From: an uncultured Oscillospiraceae bacterium | GTDB taxonomy: Bacteria; Bacillota; Clostridia; Oscillospirales; Oscillospiraceae | NCBI GenBank assembly: GCA_934636305.1 | Contig: CAKUAM010000003.1 | Coordinates: 1 to 54,392, forward strand | Direction of reading: 5' to 3' | DNA length: 54,392 nucleotides | Shown: positions 14,531-23,543 of the stretch, in pieces | Numbering within the stretch: position 1 is the first letter of the stretch | How the letters are laid out: each line of letters starts with the position of its first letter | Notes under the pieces: generated by a model | What the model was told of the DNA's origin: nothing | Database searches by the model: none | What the model saw: the letters and a program-made list of their open reading frames with translations, nothing else | Program-made: the position numbers and the translations under genes

Positions 14531-17131
14531 ATGAACGCACAGAATTATACGCAAAAGTCCCTGGAGGCCATTCAGGCCGCCCAAAAGCTGACCATCGATC
14601 ACGCCAATCAGCAGATTGAGCAGATTCATCTGCTCTGCGCCCTTCTGCAGCAGGAAAACGGCCTTGTACCGCAGCTGCTCAAGAAAATGGGCATCACGCT
14701 GGAAAGCTTTGAGGCTGCCGCGAACGCAGAGCTGAACAAGCTGCCGCGCGTGACCGGCTCTGGCCGTGAGGCAGATAAATATTATGTTGCACGCGCAGTA
14801 GATACCGCTCTCAACCAGGCAGAGGAACTCGCCAAGCAGATGAAGGACGAGTATGTCTCCGTCGAGCATCTGTTTTTGTCCCTGATTGAAAATGCGGATC
14901 AGACGCTGAAAGATCTGTTCCGCCCATACCAGATTACAAAGGAATCCTGCCTGCAGGCGCTGCAGTCCATCCGCGGCAATCAGCGCGTGACGTCCGATAC
15001 GCCGGAGGACACCTATGAGGCGCTGGAGAAATACGGCACGGATCTTGTCAAGCGCGCAAGAGAGCAGAAGATGGATCCTGTCATCGGCCGTGATGATGAG
15101 ATCCGCAATGTTATCCGGATTCTTTCCCGCAAAACGAAAAACAACCCTGTACTCATCGGCGAGCCAGGTGTCGGCAAGACGGCTATCGTCGAGGGCCTTG
15201 CACAGCGGATCGTCGCAAATGAGGTTCCGAAGTCTCTGCAGGATAAGACCATTTTCTCATTGGATATGGGCGCGCTGATTGCCGGTGCAAAGTACCGCGG
15301 CGAGTTTGAGGAGCGTCTGAAGGCTGTGCTGGCCGAGGTCAAAAAGTCTGAAGGCCGCATCATCCTGTTTATCGACGAGCTGCATACCATCGTGGGCGCG
15401 GGCAAGACCGAGGGCTCGATGGATGCGGGCAATCTGCTCAAGCCGATGCTTGCCAGAGGCGAGCTTCACTGCATCGGCGCAACAACGCTCGATGAGTACC
15501 GCCAGTATATCGAAAAGGATCCCGCGCTCGAACGCCGGTTCCAGACGGTTCTCGTGCAGGAGCCGACCGTAGAGGATACCATTGCGATCCTGCGTGGTCT
15601 GGAATCACGCTATGAGGTGTTCCACGGCGTCAAAATCACTGACAACGCCATCATCGCCGCAGCAACGCTCAGCAATCGTTATATTACCGACCGCTTCCTG
15701 CCGGATAAGGCCATTGACCTTATTGATGAGGCCTGCGCGATGATCCGCACGGAGATGGACTCCATGCCGACCGAGCTGGACGTCATCAACCGTAAGATCA
15801 TCCAGATGCAGATTGAGGAGGCCGCCCTCAAAAATGAGGACGACGAGCTGTCGAAGGCCCGTCTGGCCGAGCTGCAGAAGGAGCTGGCTGAGCAGCGCGA
15901 GAGTTTCAACTCCATGAAGGCCAAATGGGAAAACGAGAAAAATGCCATTGGCCGCGTGCAGCAGCTGCGCGAGAAAATTGAGCAGATTCACCGCGATATC
16001 GAATCCGCCGAGCAGAGCTATGATCTGGAGAAGGCTGCAAAACTCAAATACGGGGATCTGCCCGAGGCAAAGAAGCAGCTTGAGCAGGAGGAAAAGCTGG
16101 CGCAGGGCAGCAAGGAAACGAGCCTGCTCCGCAACAAGGTCACAGAGGAAGAAATCGCGAAGATCATCGAGCGCTGGACCGGCATCCCGACCGCACGGCT
16201 CATGGAGGGTGAGCGCGATAAGCTGCTGCATCTGGCCGATACGCTTCACAAGCGTGTCGTCGGTCAGGATGAGGCTGTCCGCGTTGTTTCGGAGGCCATC
16301 CAGAGAAGCCGCGCCGGCATTCAGGATCCGAACCGTCCGCTTGGCTCGTTCCTGTTCCTCGGGCCTACGGGCGTCGGCAAGACAGAGCTTGCCAAAACGC
16401 TGGCCGAAGCGCTGTTTGACGATGAAAAGAACCTCGTCCGCATTGATATGACGGAGTACATGGAAAAGTTCTCCGTGTCGAGACTGATCGGTGCGCCTCC
16501 CGGATATGTGGGCTACGAGGAGGGCGGCCAGCTGACAGAGGCCGTGCGCCGCAGACCGTATTGCGTCATTTTGTTTGATGAAATCGAAAAGGCACACCCG
16601 GACGTGTTCAACATTCTGCTGCAGGTGCTTGATGACGGCAGAATTACCGACTCCCAGGGCCGCACCGTGGACTTCAAGAACACCATCATCATCCTGACCT
16701 CGAATCTCGGCTCGCAGGCAATTCTCGACGGTATCACGCCGGAGGGCGAGATTTCCGTGGAGGCCAAGAACGAGGTGCAGACGCTGCTGCGTCGGAGCTT
16801 CCGTCCGGAGTTCCTCAACCGTCTCGATGAGATCGTATTCTATAAGCCGCTGTCGAAGGAAAACATCACCGGTATTATCGATCTGCAGATTGCCGCGCTC
16901 AACCGCCGTCTTGCTGACAAGCAGCTGCAGTGCGAACTGACGCCGGCCGCCAAGACATTCGTGATCGATGCTGCCTACGATCCGCAGTTCGGCGCAAGAC
17001 CGCTCCGCAGATATCTGCAGCATACGGTTGAAACGCTGCTGGCGCAGCGGATCCTGCGCGGCGATGTGCTGCCCGGTCAGACGCTCTTGTGCGACGTGCA
17101 AAACGGCGAGCTTGTCATCACCGCGAAATAA
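14531..17131 (+). CDS. clpB: ATP-dependent chaperone ClpB (protein disaggregase)
   Basis: 866 residues from the ATG at 14531 (AGAGGTG upstream). The Clp N-domain is followed by AAA domain 1 with Walker A GEPGVGKT (210-217) and Walker [11 protein letters not shown] long coiled-coil middle domain covers about residues 400-520 (Glu/Lys/Gln-rich, [14 protein letters not shown]...). AAA domain 2 has Walker A GPTGVGKT (611-618) and the sensor-2 GARPLRR. The presence of the full middle domain and lack of an IGF/L ClpP loop favour ClpB over ClpC/ClpA. It rescues aggregated proteins with DnaK. Heat-shock control by the CIRCE element fits this role. Confidence 0.97.
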   Translation: MNAQNYTQKSLEAIQAAQKLTIDHANQQIEQIHLLCALLQQENGLVPQLLKKMGITLESFEAAANAELNKLPRVTGSGREADKYYVARAVDTALNQAEELAKQMKDEYVSVEHLFLSLIENADQTLKDLFRPYQITKESCLQALQSIRGNQRVTSDTPEDTYEALEKYGTDLVKRAREQKMDPVIGRDDEIRNVIRILSRKTKNNPVLIGEPGVGKTAIVEGLAQRIVANEVPKSLQDKTIFSLDMGALIAGAKYRGEFEERLKAVLAEVKKSEGRIILFIDELHTIVGAGKTEGSMDAGNLLKPMLARGELHCIGATTLDEYRQYIEKDPALERRFQTVLVQEPTVEDTIAILRGLESRYEVFHGVKITDNAIIAAATLSNRYITDRFLPDKAIDLIDEACAMIRTEMDSMPTELDVINRKIIQMQIEEAALKNEDDELSKARLAELQKELAEQRESFNSMKAKWENEKNAIGRVQQLREKIEQIHRDIESAEQSYDLEKAAKLKYGDLPEAKKQLEQEEKLAQGSKETSLLRNKVTEEEIAKIIERWTGIPTARLMEGERDKLLHLADTLHKRVVGQDEAVRVVSEAIQRSRAGIQDPNRPLGSFLFLGPTGVGKTELAKTLAEALFDDEKNLVRIDMTEYMEKFSVSRLIGAPPGYVGYEEGGQLTEAVRRRPYCVILFDEIEKAHPDVFNILLQVLDDGRITDSQGRTVDFKNTIIILTSNLGSQAILDGITPEGEISVEAKNEVQTLLRRSFRPEFLNRLDEIVFYKPLSKENITGIIDLQIAALNRRLADKQLQCELTPAAKTFVIDAAYDPQFGARPLRRYLQHTVETLLAQRILRGDVLPGQTLLCDVQNGELVITAK

Positions 17132-17147
17132 GCGCAAATTCTTAAGA

Positions 17148-17192
17148 TATCCCGCGGATTTCTTAAAAAATCCGCGGGATACTTGTTTTTTT
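17148..17192 (+). terminator. clpB terminator
   Basis: Perfect 14-bp stem TATCCCGCGGATTT (17148-17161) with AAATCCGCGGGATA (17168-17181), then CTTGTTTTTTT. Confidence 0.92.
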
Positions 17193-17210
17193 CAGGCAAT
17201 CTGCTATGAT
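17183..17210 (+). promoter_or_regulatory. Probable promoter of the deacetylase gene
   Basis: TTGTTT (17183-17188), 16-base spacer, TATGAT (17205-17210). The -35 overlaps the U-tract of the clpB terminator, leaving only about 20 bases of leader. Confidence 0.5.
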
Positions 17211-17231
17211 GTCGGCAGAAAGGGGACCCCT

Positions 17232-18509
17232 ATGAGATCTATACACAAATTCCGATCCACCCTGCTGGCTCTGCTGCTTTTATCCGCGCTGGTTCTGCCG
17301 GTCTGCGCGGCACAGCCACAGGACTGCGGCGCAAAGCTGCTGGCAATTACCTTTGACGATGGCCCCGGTAAATACACCGGCGAGCTTCTTGACGGGCTGG
17401 CGGAGCGCGGCATCCATGCCACCTTCTTTGTCAACGGCGTAAACGCCGCCGGCTGGCCGGAAACGCTCCGCCGCATTGTGGACGAGGGCCACCAGCTGGC
17501 AAACCATACATACAATCATAAGAATCTCAACACCTGCTCCGCTGAAACCGTCCAGCGGGAAATCGACAGCGTACAGACGCTCATCACAGCCGCAGGCGGC
17601 GAAGAAAACGCCTATATCCGCGCGCCCTACGGCAATGCGAATAAGACTGTCAGGTCCGTTGTGCATGCGCCGCTCATTTACTGGTCGGTCGATCCGGAGG
17701 ACTGGAAGCACCGCGACGCGGCAGCCGTGAAAAAAAATATTGAGGCCGGCGTCTTTGACGGAGCAATCATTCTGGTGCACGATATTTACAAGACAAGCGT
17801 TGACGGCGCGCTGGCCGCCATGGATGATCTGCTTGCCGAGGGCTATGAGTTTGTCACCGTGCGTGATCTGCTCCTGCGCCGCGGCATCGCACCGACAGCC
17901 GCCACAGTCTACTACTCCGCAAAAAATACCGGCGTCAACCTTCCGGCCGACGCCGTGGGAGAGCAGGCATTCGATGAGAGTCAGATCGAAACCCACTGGG
18001 GATATCAAGCCATGGAAACCTGCGTCCGGTACGGCTGGATGCTCCTGACGGATAGCAGCGAATGGAAGCCAAACAAGTATGTGACCCGCGCAGAATTTGC
18101 GGCAGATCTTGCGCGCTTTGCCGGCATTCATGAGACATACCCGACAGCCGGCGCCGCAATATTCTCCGATGTAGACCCGTCCGGCGCAGATGCGCCGTAT
18201 ATCAGCTGGGCCGCCGGCTGCGGGATCCTGCAGGGGTATGCAGACGGGACATTCCGTCCGGACGGGACACTGACACGGGAGCAGATGGCTGTGATCCTCG
18301 CGCGGTATTACGCGCTTCTCGGCCAGAGGACCAGCGGCAGCGCTGACGGCTACGCTGACGCCGGAAGGATCTCCGCCTGGGCAAAAGACGGCGTTGCGGC
18401 CTGCACAGGGCTTGGGCTGGTACAAGGGGATGCGCGCGGGCGCTTTTTGCCGCGGGGCAAGCTGACACGCGCACAGATTGCAGCGATTCTTGTCCGCATG
18501 GCAGCATAA
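17232..18509 (+). CDS. Secreted polysaccharide (peptidoglycan) deacetylase with SLH repeats
   Basis: 425 residues from the ATG at 17232. A signal peptide (1-26, cut near VCAA) is followed by a NodB deacetylase domain with all five motifs: TFDDGP (Asp42/Asp43), NHTYNH (His92/His96), RAPYGN (Arg130), VDPEDW (153-158) and LVHDIY (His183). The C-terminal part (about 255-425) carries three S-layer-homology repeats, including GILQGYADGTFRPDGTLTRE and a GLVQGD...LPRGKLTRAQ copy. It should remove acetyl groups from peptidoglycan or another GlcNAc polymer outside the cell while anchored to wall-linked polymer. The usual PDA-plus-SLH order varies; a C-terminal SLH is found here. Confidence 0.92.
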   Translation: MRSIHKFRSTLLALLLLSALVLPVCAAQPQDCGAKLLAITFDDGPGKYTGELLDGLAERGIHATFFVNGVNAAGWPETLRRIVDEGHQLANHTYNHKNLNTCSAETVQREIDSVQTLITAAGGEENAYIRAPYGNANKTVRSVVHAPLIYWSVDPEDWKHRDAAAVKKNIEAGVFDGAIILVHDIYKTSVDGALAAMDDLLAEGYEFVTVRDLLLRRGIAPTAATVYYSAKNTGVNLPADAVGEQAFDESQIETHWGYQAMETCVRYGWMLLTDSSEWKPNKYVTRAEFAADLARFAGIHETYPTAGAAIFSDVDPSGADAPYISWAAGCGILQGYADGTFRPDGTLTREQMAVILARYYALLGQRTSGSADGYADAGRISAWAKDGVAACTGLGLVQGDARGRFLPRGKLTRAQIAAILVRMAA

Positions 18510-18596
18510 AATGTTCTCACGAGAGAATTACAAGCATCAGCTGCTGCGCCATTGCGTTGATTTCAATCTTTCTGCAGCAGTACTTGCCTCCGGCGG

Positions 18597-18630
18597 CCCC
18601 ATCTTTTCCGCCTTGCCGGAAAAGATGGGG
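18597..18630. repeat. Perfect palindromic hairpin A
   Basis: CCCCATCTTTTCCG (18597-18610) pairs perfectly with CGGAAAAGATGGGG (18617-18630). It resembles in design (not exact sequence) the hairpins at 19065 and 47070. No T-tail follows, so it is probably an intergenic repeat and not a terminator. Confidence 0.6.
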
Positions 18631-18692
18631 GGAGAAAAGGGACGCTGTTACTCAGAATCTTACAGCAAGCAAATTTGAAAGACCAATACAAA

Positions 18693-18734
18693 AAGGTACA
18701 TCCATACAATTTTGGATGTACCTTCTATTTTTTG
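18693..18734 (+). terminator. Intrinsic terminator downstream of the deacetylase
   Basis: Perfect 12-bp stem AAGGTACATCCA (18693-18704) with TGGATGTACCTT (18713-18724), followed by CTATTTTTTG. It lies 180 bases past the stop codon. Confidence 0.7.
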
Positions 18735-18849
18735 TACGGATTAAACTGTAACAGCTGCCAGATTTGATCCCGATATGACGGGCGGCGCGTAGTAAGATAC
18801 GGCGAGGTGATTTGGTGCGATGTGAGTTTTTCCAAATCTGTTTGTCACC

Positions 18850-19017
18850 TAAGGCAGCACCGCACAATTGCGTCTGCGGCCTTCGCCGGATCTTTTGCCC
18901 CAATCTTGCAGTTTGAAAAACTTGAAATACATACAGTATTCCTGCGTTTTCCAAACTTTATCTTGGAACAAAATCTCTCGTCGAAGCCTCTTGCCGAATT
19001 GTGCGGTGTTGCCCTAA
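18850..19017. mobile_element. MITE-like element, 168 bp
   Basis: Imperfect terminal inverted repeats: TAAGGCAGCACCGCACAATT (18850-18869) against the complement of AATTGTGCGGTGTTGCCC-TAA (18997-19017), with about 17 of 20 positions matching. The interior is palindromic (GTTTGAAAAAC ... GTTTTCCAAAC) and non-coding. Confidence 0.55.
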
Positions 19018-19064
19018 ATTCAGATGCAGCATGCACCAATCGCATCCCCAGGCACTCTTTTCTC

Positions 19065-19098
19065 CCCTATCTTTTCTCTTGCGAGAGAAAAGATAGGG
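19065..19098. repeat. Perfect palindromic hairpin B
   Basis: CCCTATCTTTTCTCT (19065-19079) pairs perfectly with 19084-19098 around TGCG. With no T-tail it is not a clear terminator for mutY. The rest of 18510-19176 shows no gene on either strand. Confidence 0.55.
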
Positions 19099-19176
19099 TC
19101 TCCAGGGGCCGGACAGGCTTTTGGAAGGGAGAAGCTTTCCCAGTTTCACACAAAGTTCTTTGCCGCAATATCATTT

Positions 19177-20220
19177 CTATTCTGTCTGCCAGAACATCCG
19201 GAATGCCGTTGGCAGCGCAATATCCTGTGCGAACCGCGCGCCGTCCACCCATGTCCATGCTCCCGCACAGGCCGCAGCACGGACATAATAGCAGCGCATG
19301 TGCCATGCAACATGTGTGAAAATATGGGTGCGTTCAAGCGTTTTTAAAAGCTCCTCCGGCTGCAGCCCCTGCGCCTCCAGGAAGTCCAGTGCCTGCGGCG
19401 CATCCAGCATGCCCTCCACATTGGGCAGCTCCCACAGTCCGGCCAGAAGCCCCGTCTGCGGTCGTTTCCGCACGGCGTACTGTGTCCCGCACGACAGGAA
19501 GAACACCGTTTTTTCCTCCTCGCGACGGGGCTTTTTTGCCTCCTTGACCGGCAGGACATCCCACGTGCCGCTTTTTTCTGCGCGGCAGCATTCGCGCAGC
19601 GGGCAGGCCGCACACCGCGGCGCGCCGTTTGGGACGCAGACGCACGCACCGAGCTCCATCAGCGCCTGCGTCAGCGTGCCGCACTGGCCTGGATGCGCCG
19701 CATAGACCGGCTGCAGCGCAGCCGTATATTCCTTTTTGACAGACTGCTTTGTAATGGGCGAGAACGCCTCCATCACGCGCGAGAGCACACGCAGCACGTT
19801 GCCATCGACCGCCGGGCACGGCAGGTCAAAGCAAATCGAGCAGATGGCTCCAGCTGTATAATCGCCCACACCGGGCAGCGCGCGCACCTGCTCGTATGTC
19901 TGCGGGAATCTGCCGCCGTGCTGCGTCAGGATCTGCTGCGCGGCCTTCTGCAGATTGCGTACACGCGAGTAATAGCCAAGCCCCTCCCAGAGCTTAGTCA
20001 GGCGGTCCGGCTCACAGGCCGCCAGCGCAGCGATATCCGGCAGTTCCTTCAGAAACCGCGCGTAATAGCCGCGGACAGCCTCCACGCGCGTCTGCTGCAG
20101 CATAATTTCCGACAGCCAGATATGATATGGCTCACGGTCCTGCCGCCATGGCAGCTCCCGGTGCCCGGCCTCATACCACGCCAAAAGCGCCGGAGCAAGC
20201 ACCGCCGGCAAACAATCCAT
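19177..20220 (-). CDS. mutY: A/G-specific adenine glycosylase
   Basis: 347 residues. It removes adenine mispaired with 8-oxoguanine. The catalytic Glu39 is in the SEIMLQQTRV motif, the helix-hairpin-helix is LPGVGDYTAG (115-124) and the catalytic Asp139 is in AVDGNV. The iron-sulfur loop reads C195-x7-C203-x2-C206-x5-C212, one residue longer in its first gap than the classical C-x6-C-x2-C-x5-C. A C-terminal NUDIX-like 8-oxoG recognition domain follows from about 235. AGGAGGAACGGG precedes the start. Confidence 0.95.
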   Translation of the reverse strand: MDCLPAVLAPALLAWYEAGHRELPWRQDREPYHIWLSEIMLQQTRVEAVRGYYARFLKELPDIAALAACEPDRLTKLWEGLGYYSRVRNLQKAAQQILTQHGGRFPQTYEQVRALPGVGDYTAGAICSICFDLPCPAVDGNVLRVLSRVMEAFSPITKQSVKKEYTAALQPVYAAHPGQCGTLTQALMELGACVCVPNGAPRCAACPLRECCRAEKSGTWDVLPVKEAKKPRREEEKTVFFLSCGTQYAVRKRPQTGLLAGLWELPNVEGMLDAPQALDFLEAQGLQPEELLKTLERTHIFTHVAWHMRCYYVRAAACAGAWTWVDGARFAQDIALPTAFRMFWQTE

Positions 20221-20274
20221 ATCCCGTTCCTCCTGTGCAGATATGATTCTGTATTGTAGGCGCTTTCCCGCCGC

Positions 20275-20303
20275 TTGTCAAATCACGCCGCACGCATTAT
20301 AAT
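20275..20303 (+). promoter_or_regulatory. Sigma-A promoter of the HAD/MFS unit
   Basis: TTGTCA (20275-20280), 17-base spacer, TATAAT (20298-20303), 31 bases before the HAD start codon. Confidence 0.75.
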
Positions 20304-20334
20304 GGGTCTGAAAAACAATGTGGGAGGTATCCCG

Positions 20335-21141
20335 ATGTCCCTTGCGGAAAAGCGGCTGTTCCTGCTCGACATGGACGGCACGATTTATTTAAGTGAAACA
20401 CTCTTTGACGGTACGGTGGAGTTTCTGCGTTATGTGCGCGAAACCGGCGGAAAATATCTGTTTCTGACAAACAATTCCTCGCGTGGGACAGACGCCTATC
20501 TTGCAAAAATGGCGCGTCTCGGCATCGAGGCATCCGCCGATGATTTTCTCACCAGCACCGACGCGACCATCCGCTATCTTCGCGGCCGCTATTCCCCGGA
20601 GATGGTCTATTATGTCTGCGGCACCGAATCGCTCAAGAGCCAGCTGCGGCGGGCAGGGCTGCAGGTGGCCGATACGCTGCAGGACGGCATCGGCGCAGTG
20701 CTGCTGGGCTATGACACGGAGCTGACATACGAGAAGCTTGAAAGCTGCTGCATTTTATTAAATCGCGGCGCCGAGTATATTGCCACACATCCCGATCTTG
20801 TCTGCCCGACCTGGTACGGCAGCGCGCCGGACTGCGGCAGCGTCATCGAAATGCTCTGCACCGCGACCGGACGGCGGCCAAAGGTCATCGGAAAGCCGCA
20901 GCCGGAGATGGCGCTGCTGGCCATGGAGAAATACGGCTGCAGCAAGGCGCAGACCTGCCTGATCGGCGACCGGGTTTATACAGACATTGCCTGCGGCGTC
21001 AATGCGGGCATTGATACGATTTTTGTGCTCTCCGGTGAGGGCGTGTTGGATGATATCCAGAAATATCACGTCCAGCCGACGTACTGCATGAAAAATATCC
21101 GCGAGGTCCTCAACACATTACAAAAAGGAGATCCGGCATGA
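20335..21141 (+). CDS. HAD-superfamily phosphatase, subfamily IIA (NagD-like)
   Basis: 268 residues from the ATG at 20335 (GGGAGG upstream). The nucleophile motif is LLDMDGT (Asp12, Asp14). Motif II is LTNNSSR, and the C-terminal motif is KPQPEMALL...LIGDRVYTDIACG. The C2-type cap between them places it with NagD, AraL and p-nitrophenyl phosphatases, which hydrolyse small phosphate esters such as sugar phosphates or nucleotides. Its stop overlaps the transporter start (ATGA), so the two are translationally coupled; a substrate shared with the transporter is plausible but unproven. Confidence 0.9.
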   Translation: MSLAEKRLFLLDMDGTIYLSETLFDGTVEFLRYVRETGGKYLFLTNNSSRGTDAYLAKMARLGIEASADDFLTSTDATIRYLRGRYSPEMVYYVCGTESLKSQLRRAGLQVADTLQDGIGAVLLGYDTELTYEKLESCCILLNRGAEYIATHPDLVCPTWYGSAPDCGSVIEMLCTATGRRPKVIGKPQPEMALLAMEKYGCSKAQTCLIGDRVYTDIACGVNAGIDTIFVLSGEGVLDDIQKYHVQPTYCMKNIREVLNTLQKGDPA

Positions 21142-22472
21142 AGCTCAACAACAAGCGTACCATCCTCGTTGGTCTGGCATTTTTGTCCATCTGTGCATTC
21201 TGGCAGATGTACGACAGCGTTGTACCGCTGATCCTCACAAAAACCTTCCACATGAATGAAACCTTCTCCGGCGCAATTATGGCAGCGGACAATATTCTCG
21301 CGTTGTTCCTGCTGCCGCTGTTTGGCTCCATTTCCGACCGGACGAGCACCAAAATCGGCAAGCGCATGCCGTTTATCCTCTTTGGCACAGGCTGCGCTGT
21401 CATTCTGATGAACATCCTGCCGATCCTTGACAACAGCTACGCTGCACAGCCCTCCGGACTCAAGACCGCATCGTTTGTCATTGTCCTTGCTCTGCTGCTC
21501 ATCGCCATGGGCACCTACCGTTCCCCGGCAGTTGCGCTCATGCCCGACGTCACCCCGAAGCCGCTGCGTTCGCGCGGCAACGCGATCATCAACCTGATGG
21601 GTGCAGTCGGCGGCATCATCTATCTCGGTGTGGCCGCTGTTCTGTATCCGAATGCCAAGGTTGCCGCCATGGCGCACGTAAACTATCAGCCGCTTTTCAT
21701 CATCGTATCGGCGGTCATGTTCGTTTCTGTCGGCATCTTGTTCCTGACCATCCGGGAGCCGAAGCTCACCGCGGAAAATCAGGCACTGGAGCGTCAGCAC
21801 CCGGAATGGAATCTCGCCGAGGACGACGGCAGCGGCAACGAGGCGCTGCCGAAGCCGGTAAAAAAGAGTCTTGGCTTCCTGCTGGTCTCCATTGCCCTTT
21901 GGTTCATCGGCTATAACGGTGTCACGACGTGGTTCACCACCTATGTCAGCGAGGTCATGGGGCAGGGACTTGGCGGTGCCTCGCAGTGTCTGCTGATTGC
22001 GACGGCCGGCGCCATCGTCTCCTACATCCCTATTGGTGCCATCGCCGCAAAAATTGGCCGCAAGCGCACCATCCAGGGCGGCGTGATTCTGCTTGCTGTC
22101 TGCTTTGGCCTTGGATATGTGCTGACAACTGCCTACCAGTCCATCAACTTCATCATGTTCCTGGTATTTGCGCTCGTCGGCCTTGCCTGGGCCGCAATCA
22201 ACGTCAACAGCCTGCCGATGGTCGTTGAGATGTGCAGGGGCTCGGACATCGGCAAATTCACCGGCTACTATTACACCGCGTCCATGTCCGCGCAGGTTGT
22301 GACGCCGGTACTGGCCGGTACACTGATGCGCAACATCGACTATCGCGTGCTGTTCCCATATGCGGCGTTCTTTGTCGCCATGAGCTTTGTCACCATGCTG
22401 TTTGTCCGCCATGGCGATGCAAAGGGGACAGCCAAGAAGGGACTGGCCGCGTTTGAGGATATGGATGATTAA
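21138..22472 (+). CDS. MFS transporter (SLC45/GPH-like sugar transporter)
   Basis: 444 residues with about 12 membrane helices. N-terminal features include WQMYDSVVPLIL and the loop 2-3 signature GSISDRTSTKIGKRMPFI (the MFS D-R-x-G/K-R motif). An APDV-like element, ALMPDVTPKPLRSRGNAI, is typical of sucrose/maltoside carriers of the SLC45 and GPH-related MFS branch. A central cytoplasmic loop separates the two six-helix halves. It probably imports a glycoside with protons. It overlaps the HAD gene by 4 bases. Confidence 0.88.
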   Translation: MKLNNKRTILVGLAFLSICAFWQMYDSVVPLILTKTFHMNETFSGAIMAADNILALFLLPLFGSISDRTSTKIGKRMPFILFGTGCAVILMNILPILDNSYAAQPSGLKTASFVIVLALLLIAMGTYRSPAVALMPDVTPKPLRSRGNAIINLMGAVGGIIYLGVAAVLYPNAKVAAMAHVNYQPLFIIVSAVMFVSVGILFLTIREPKLTAENQALERQHPEWNLAEDDGSGNEALPKPVKKSLGFLLVSIALWFIGYNGVTTWFTTYVSEVMGQGLGGASQCLLIATAGAIVSYIPIGAIAAKIGRKRTIQGGVILLAVCFGLGYVLTTAYQSINFIMFLVFALVGLAWAAINVNSLPMVVEMCRGSDIGKFTGYYYTASMSAQVVTPVLAGTLMRNIDYRVLFPYAAFFVAMSFVTMLFVRHGDAKGTAKKGLAAFEDMDD

Positions 22473-22577
22473 CGTTCCCATGCATAAACGTTCCGCCGGT
22501 TTGCGTTTTGAGCCCAACGGGACTGGTCTCCGCAAACGCAGAATTTTGATTTTTCTACAGAAGGAAGTCTTTTTGTT

Positions 22578-23414
22578 ATGCTGACAATCTGCATCATTCT
22601 AATTGTTCTTCTGGTTCTGGATCTTCTCTTTACGCTGGCCCTGCGCTGCCGCAAGGGGCATAGGAAGTGGGAGATTCTGAAAAAATACCGCTACGCTCAC
22701 CGCGGCTTCCACGACAAGCCGCAGATCCCGGAAAACTCGCTGCCGGCCTTCCGCCGCGCCATCGGTCATGGCTTCGGCGCTGAGCTGGACGTGCATCTGC
22801 TCAAGGATGGGACGCTGGCGGTGTTCCATGACTCTGCACTGCGCCGCTGCGCGAATGTCGATGGGAATATCGAAGATCTGACATACAGCGAGCTCAAGCA
22901 GCTGCGGCTGGAGGGGACGCAGGAGCAGATTCCGACCTTTGACGAGGTTCTGGCGCTGTTTGAGCACGCCACGCCGCTCATCATCGAGCTGAAAACCGCA
23001 AATGGGAACCATAAAGCGCTGGCCAAGGCCGTCTGCGAGCGGCTGGACAGCTACACCGGCGAATACTGCATCGAATCGTTCGACCCATTTGCGCTGATTG
23101 CCGTCAAAAAGCTGCGCCCGGAGATCTGCCGCGGGCAGCTTTCCATGCGGTTTGAAAAGAAATCCTCCGGCCTATCCTGGATCAAGCGCTTTATCGCCGG
23201 AAACCTTCTGGAGAACTTCCTGACCGTTCCGGATTTTATTGCGTACCAGTTTTCGGACCGGAAAAATTACTGCCTGCGCCAATGCATCCGTGTCTGGGGC
23301 GCGCAGGAGGTCAACTGGACCATCCGCTCGAAGGCAGATCTGCTGGCCTGCGAGAAGGACGACGGCATTGCAATCTTTGAGTGCTTTGATCCAGACGATG
23401 GCAACGCCAGCTGA
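22578..23414 (+). CDS. Membrane-anchored glycerophosphodiester phosphodiesterase
   Basis: 278 residues. An N-terminal membrane helix (about 3-22) anchors a GDPD TIM-barrel. Catalytic residues are visible in AHRGFHD, PENSLPAF, GAELDVHL and LAVFHDSALRR (metal-binding His/Glu/Asp pairs and the acid-base His). It hydrolyses deacylated phospholipids or teichoic-acid glycerophosphodiesters to glycerol-3-phosphate. It lies 105 bases after the transporter; an imperfect hairpin (GTTTGCG/CGCAAAC, 22499-22537) lies between, so co-transcription is uncertain. Confidence 0.92.
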   Translation: MLTICIILIVLLVLDLLFTLALRCRKGHRKWEILKKYRYAHRGFHDKPQIPENSLPAFRRAIGHGFGAELDVHLLKDGTLAVFHDSALRRCANVDGNIEDLTYSELKQLRLEGTQEQIPTFDEVLALFEHATPLIIELKTANGNHKALAKAVCERLDSYTGEYCIESFDPFALIAVKKLRPEICRGQLSMRFEKKSSGLSWIKRFIAGNLLENFLTVPDFIAYQFSDRKNYCLRQCIRVWGAQEVNWTIRSKADLLACEKDDGIAIFECFDPDDGNAS

Positions 23415-23435
23415 CATTTACTTCTTCCATGCAAA

Positions 23436-23466
23436 AGCAGCCGCACGGACCATCCGTGCGGCTGCT
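23436..23466. terminator. Hairpin between convergent GDPD and MATE genes
   Basis: Perfect 14-bp stem AGCAGCCGCACGGA (23436-23449) with TCCGTGCGGCTGCT (23453-23466) and a 3-base loop. T-tails are weak on both sides. Confidence 0.6.
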
Positions 23467-23543
23467 TCGCTTCAAAAGACTGTTTTGGGATAACCCGCTG
23501 TTTATCAGCGGCTGTGCATCTCTGCCGGTGAGCCGCCAGCGGC

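Noticed and set aside
15605..17137. A 510-codon open frame antisense to clpB
   Set aside because: A shadow of the codon pattern of clpB; no start signals and no recognisable domain.
21066..22535. A 489-codon open frame antisense to the MFS transporter
   Set aside because: Composition is that of a reverse-strand shadow, and it crosses the coupled HAD/MFS junction.
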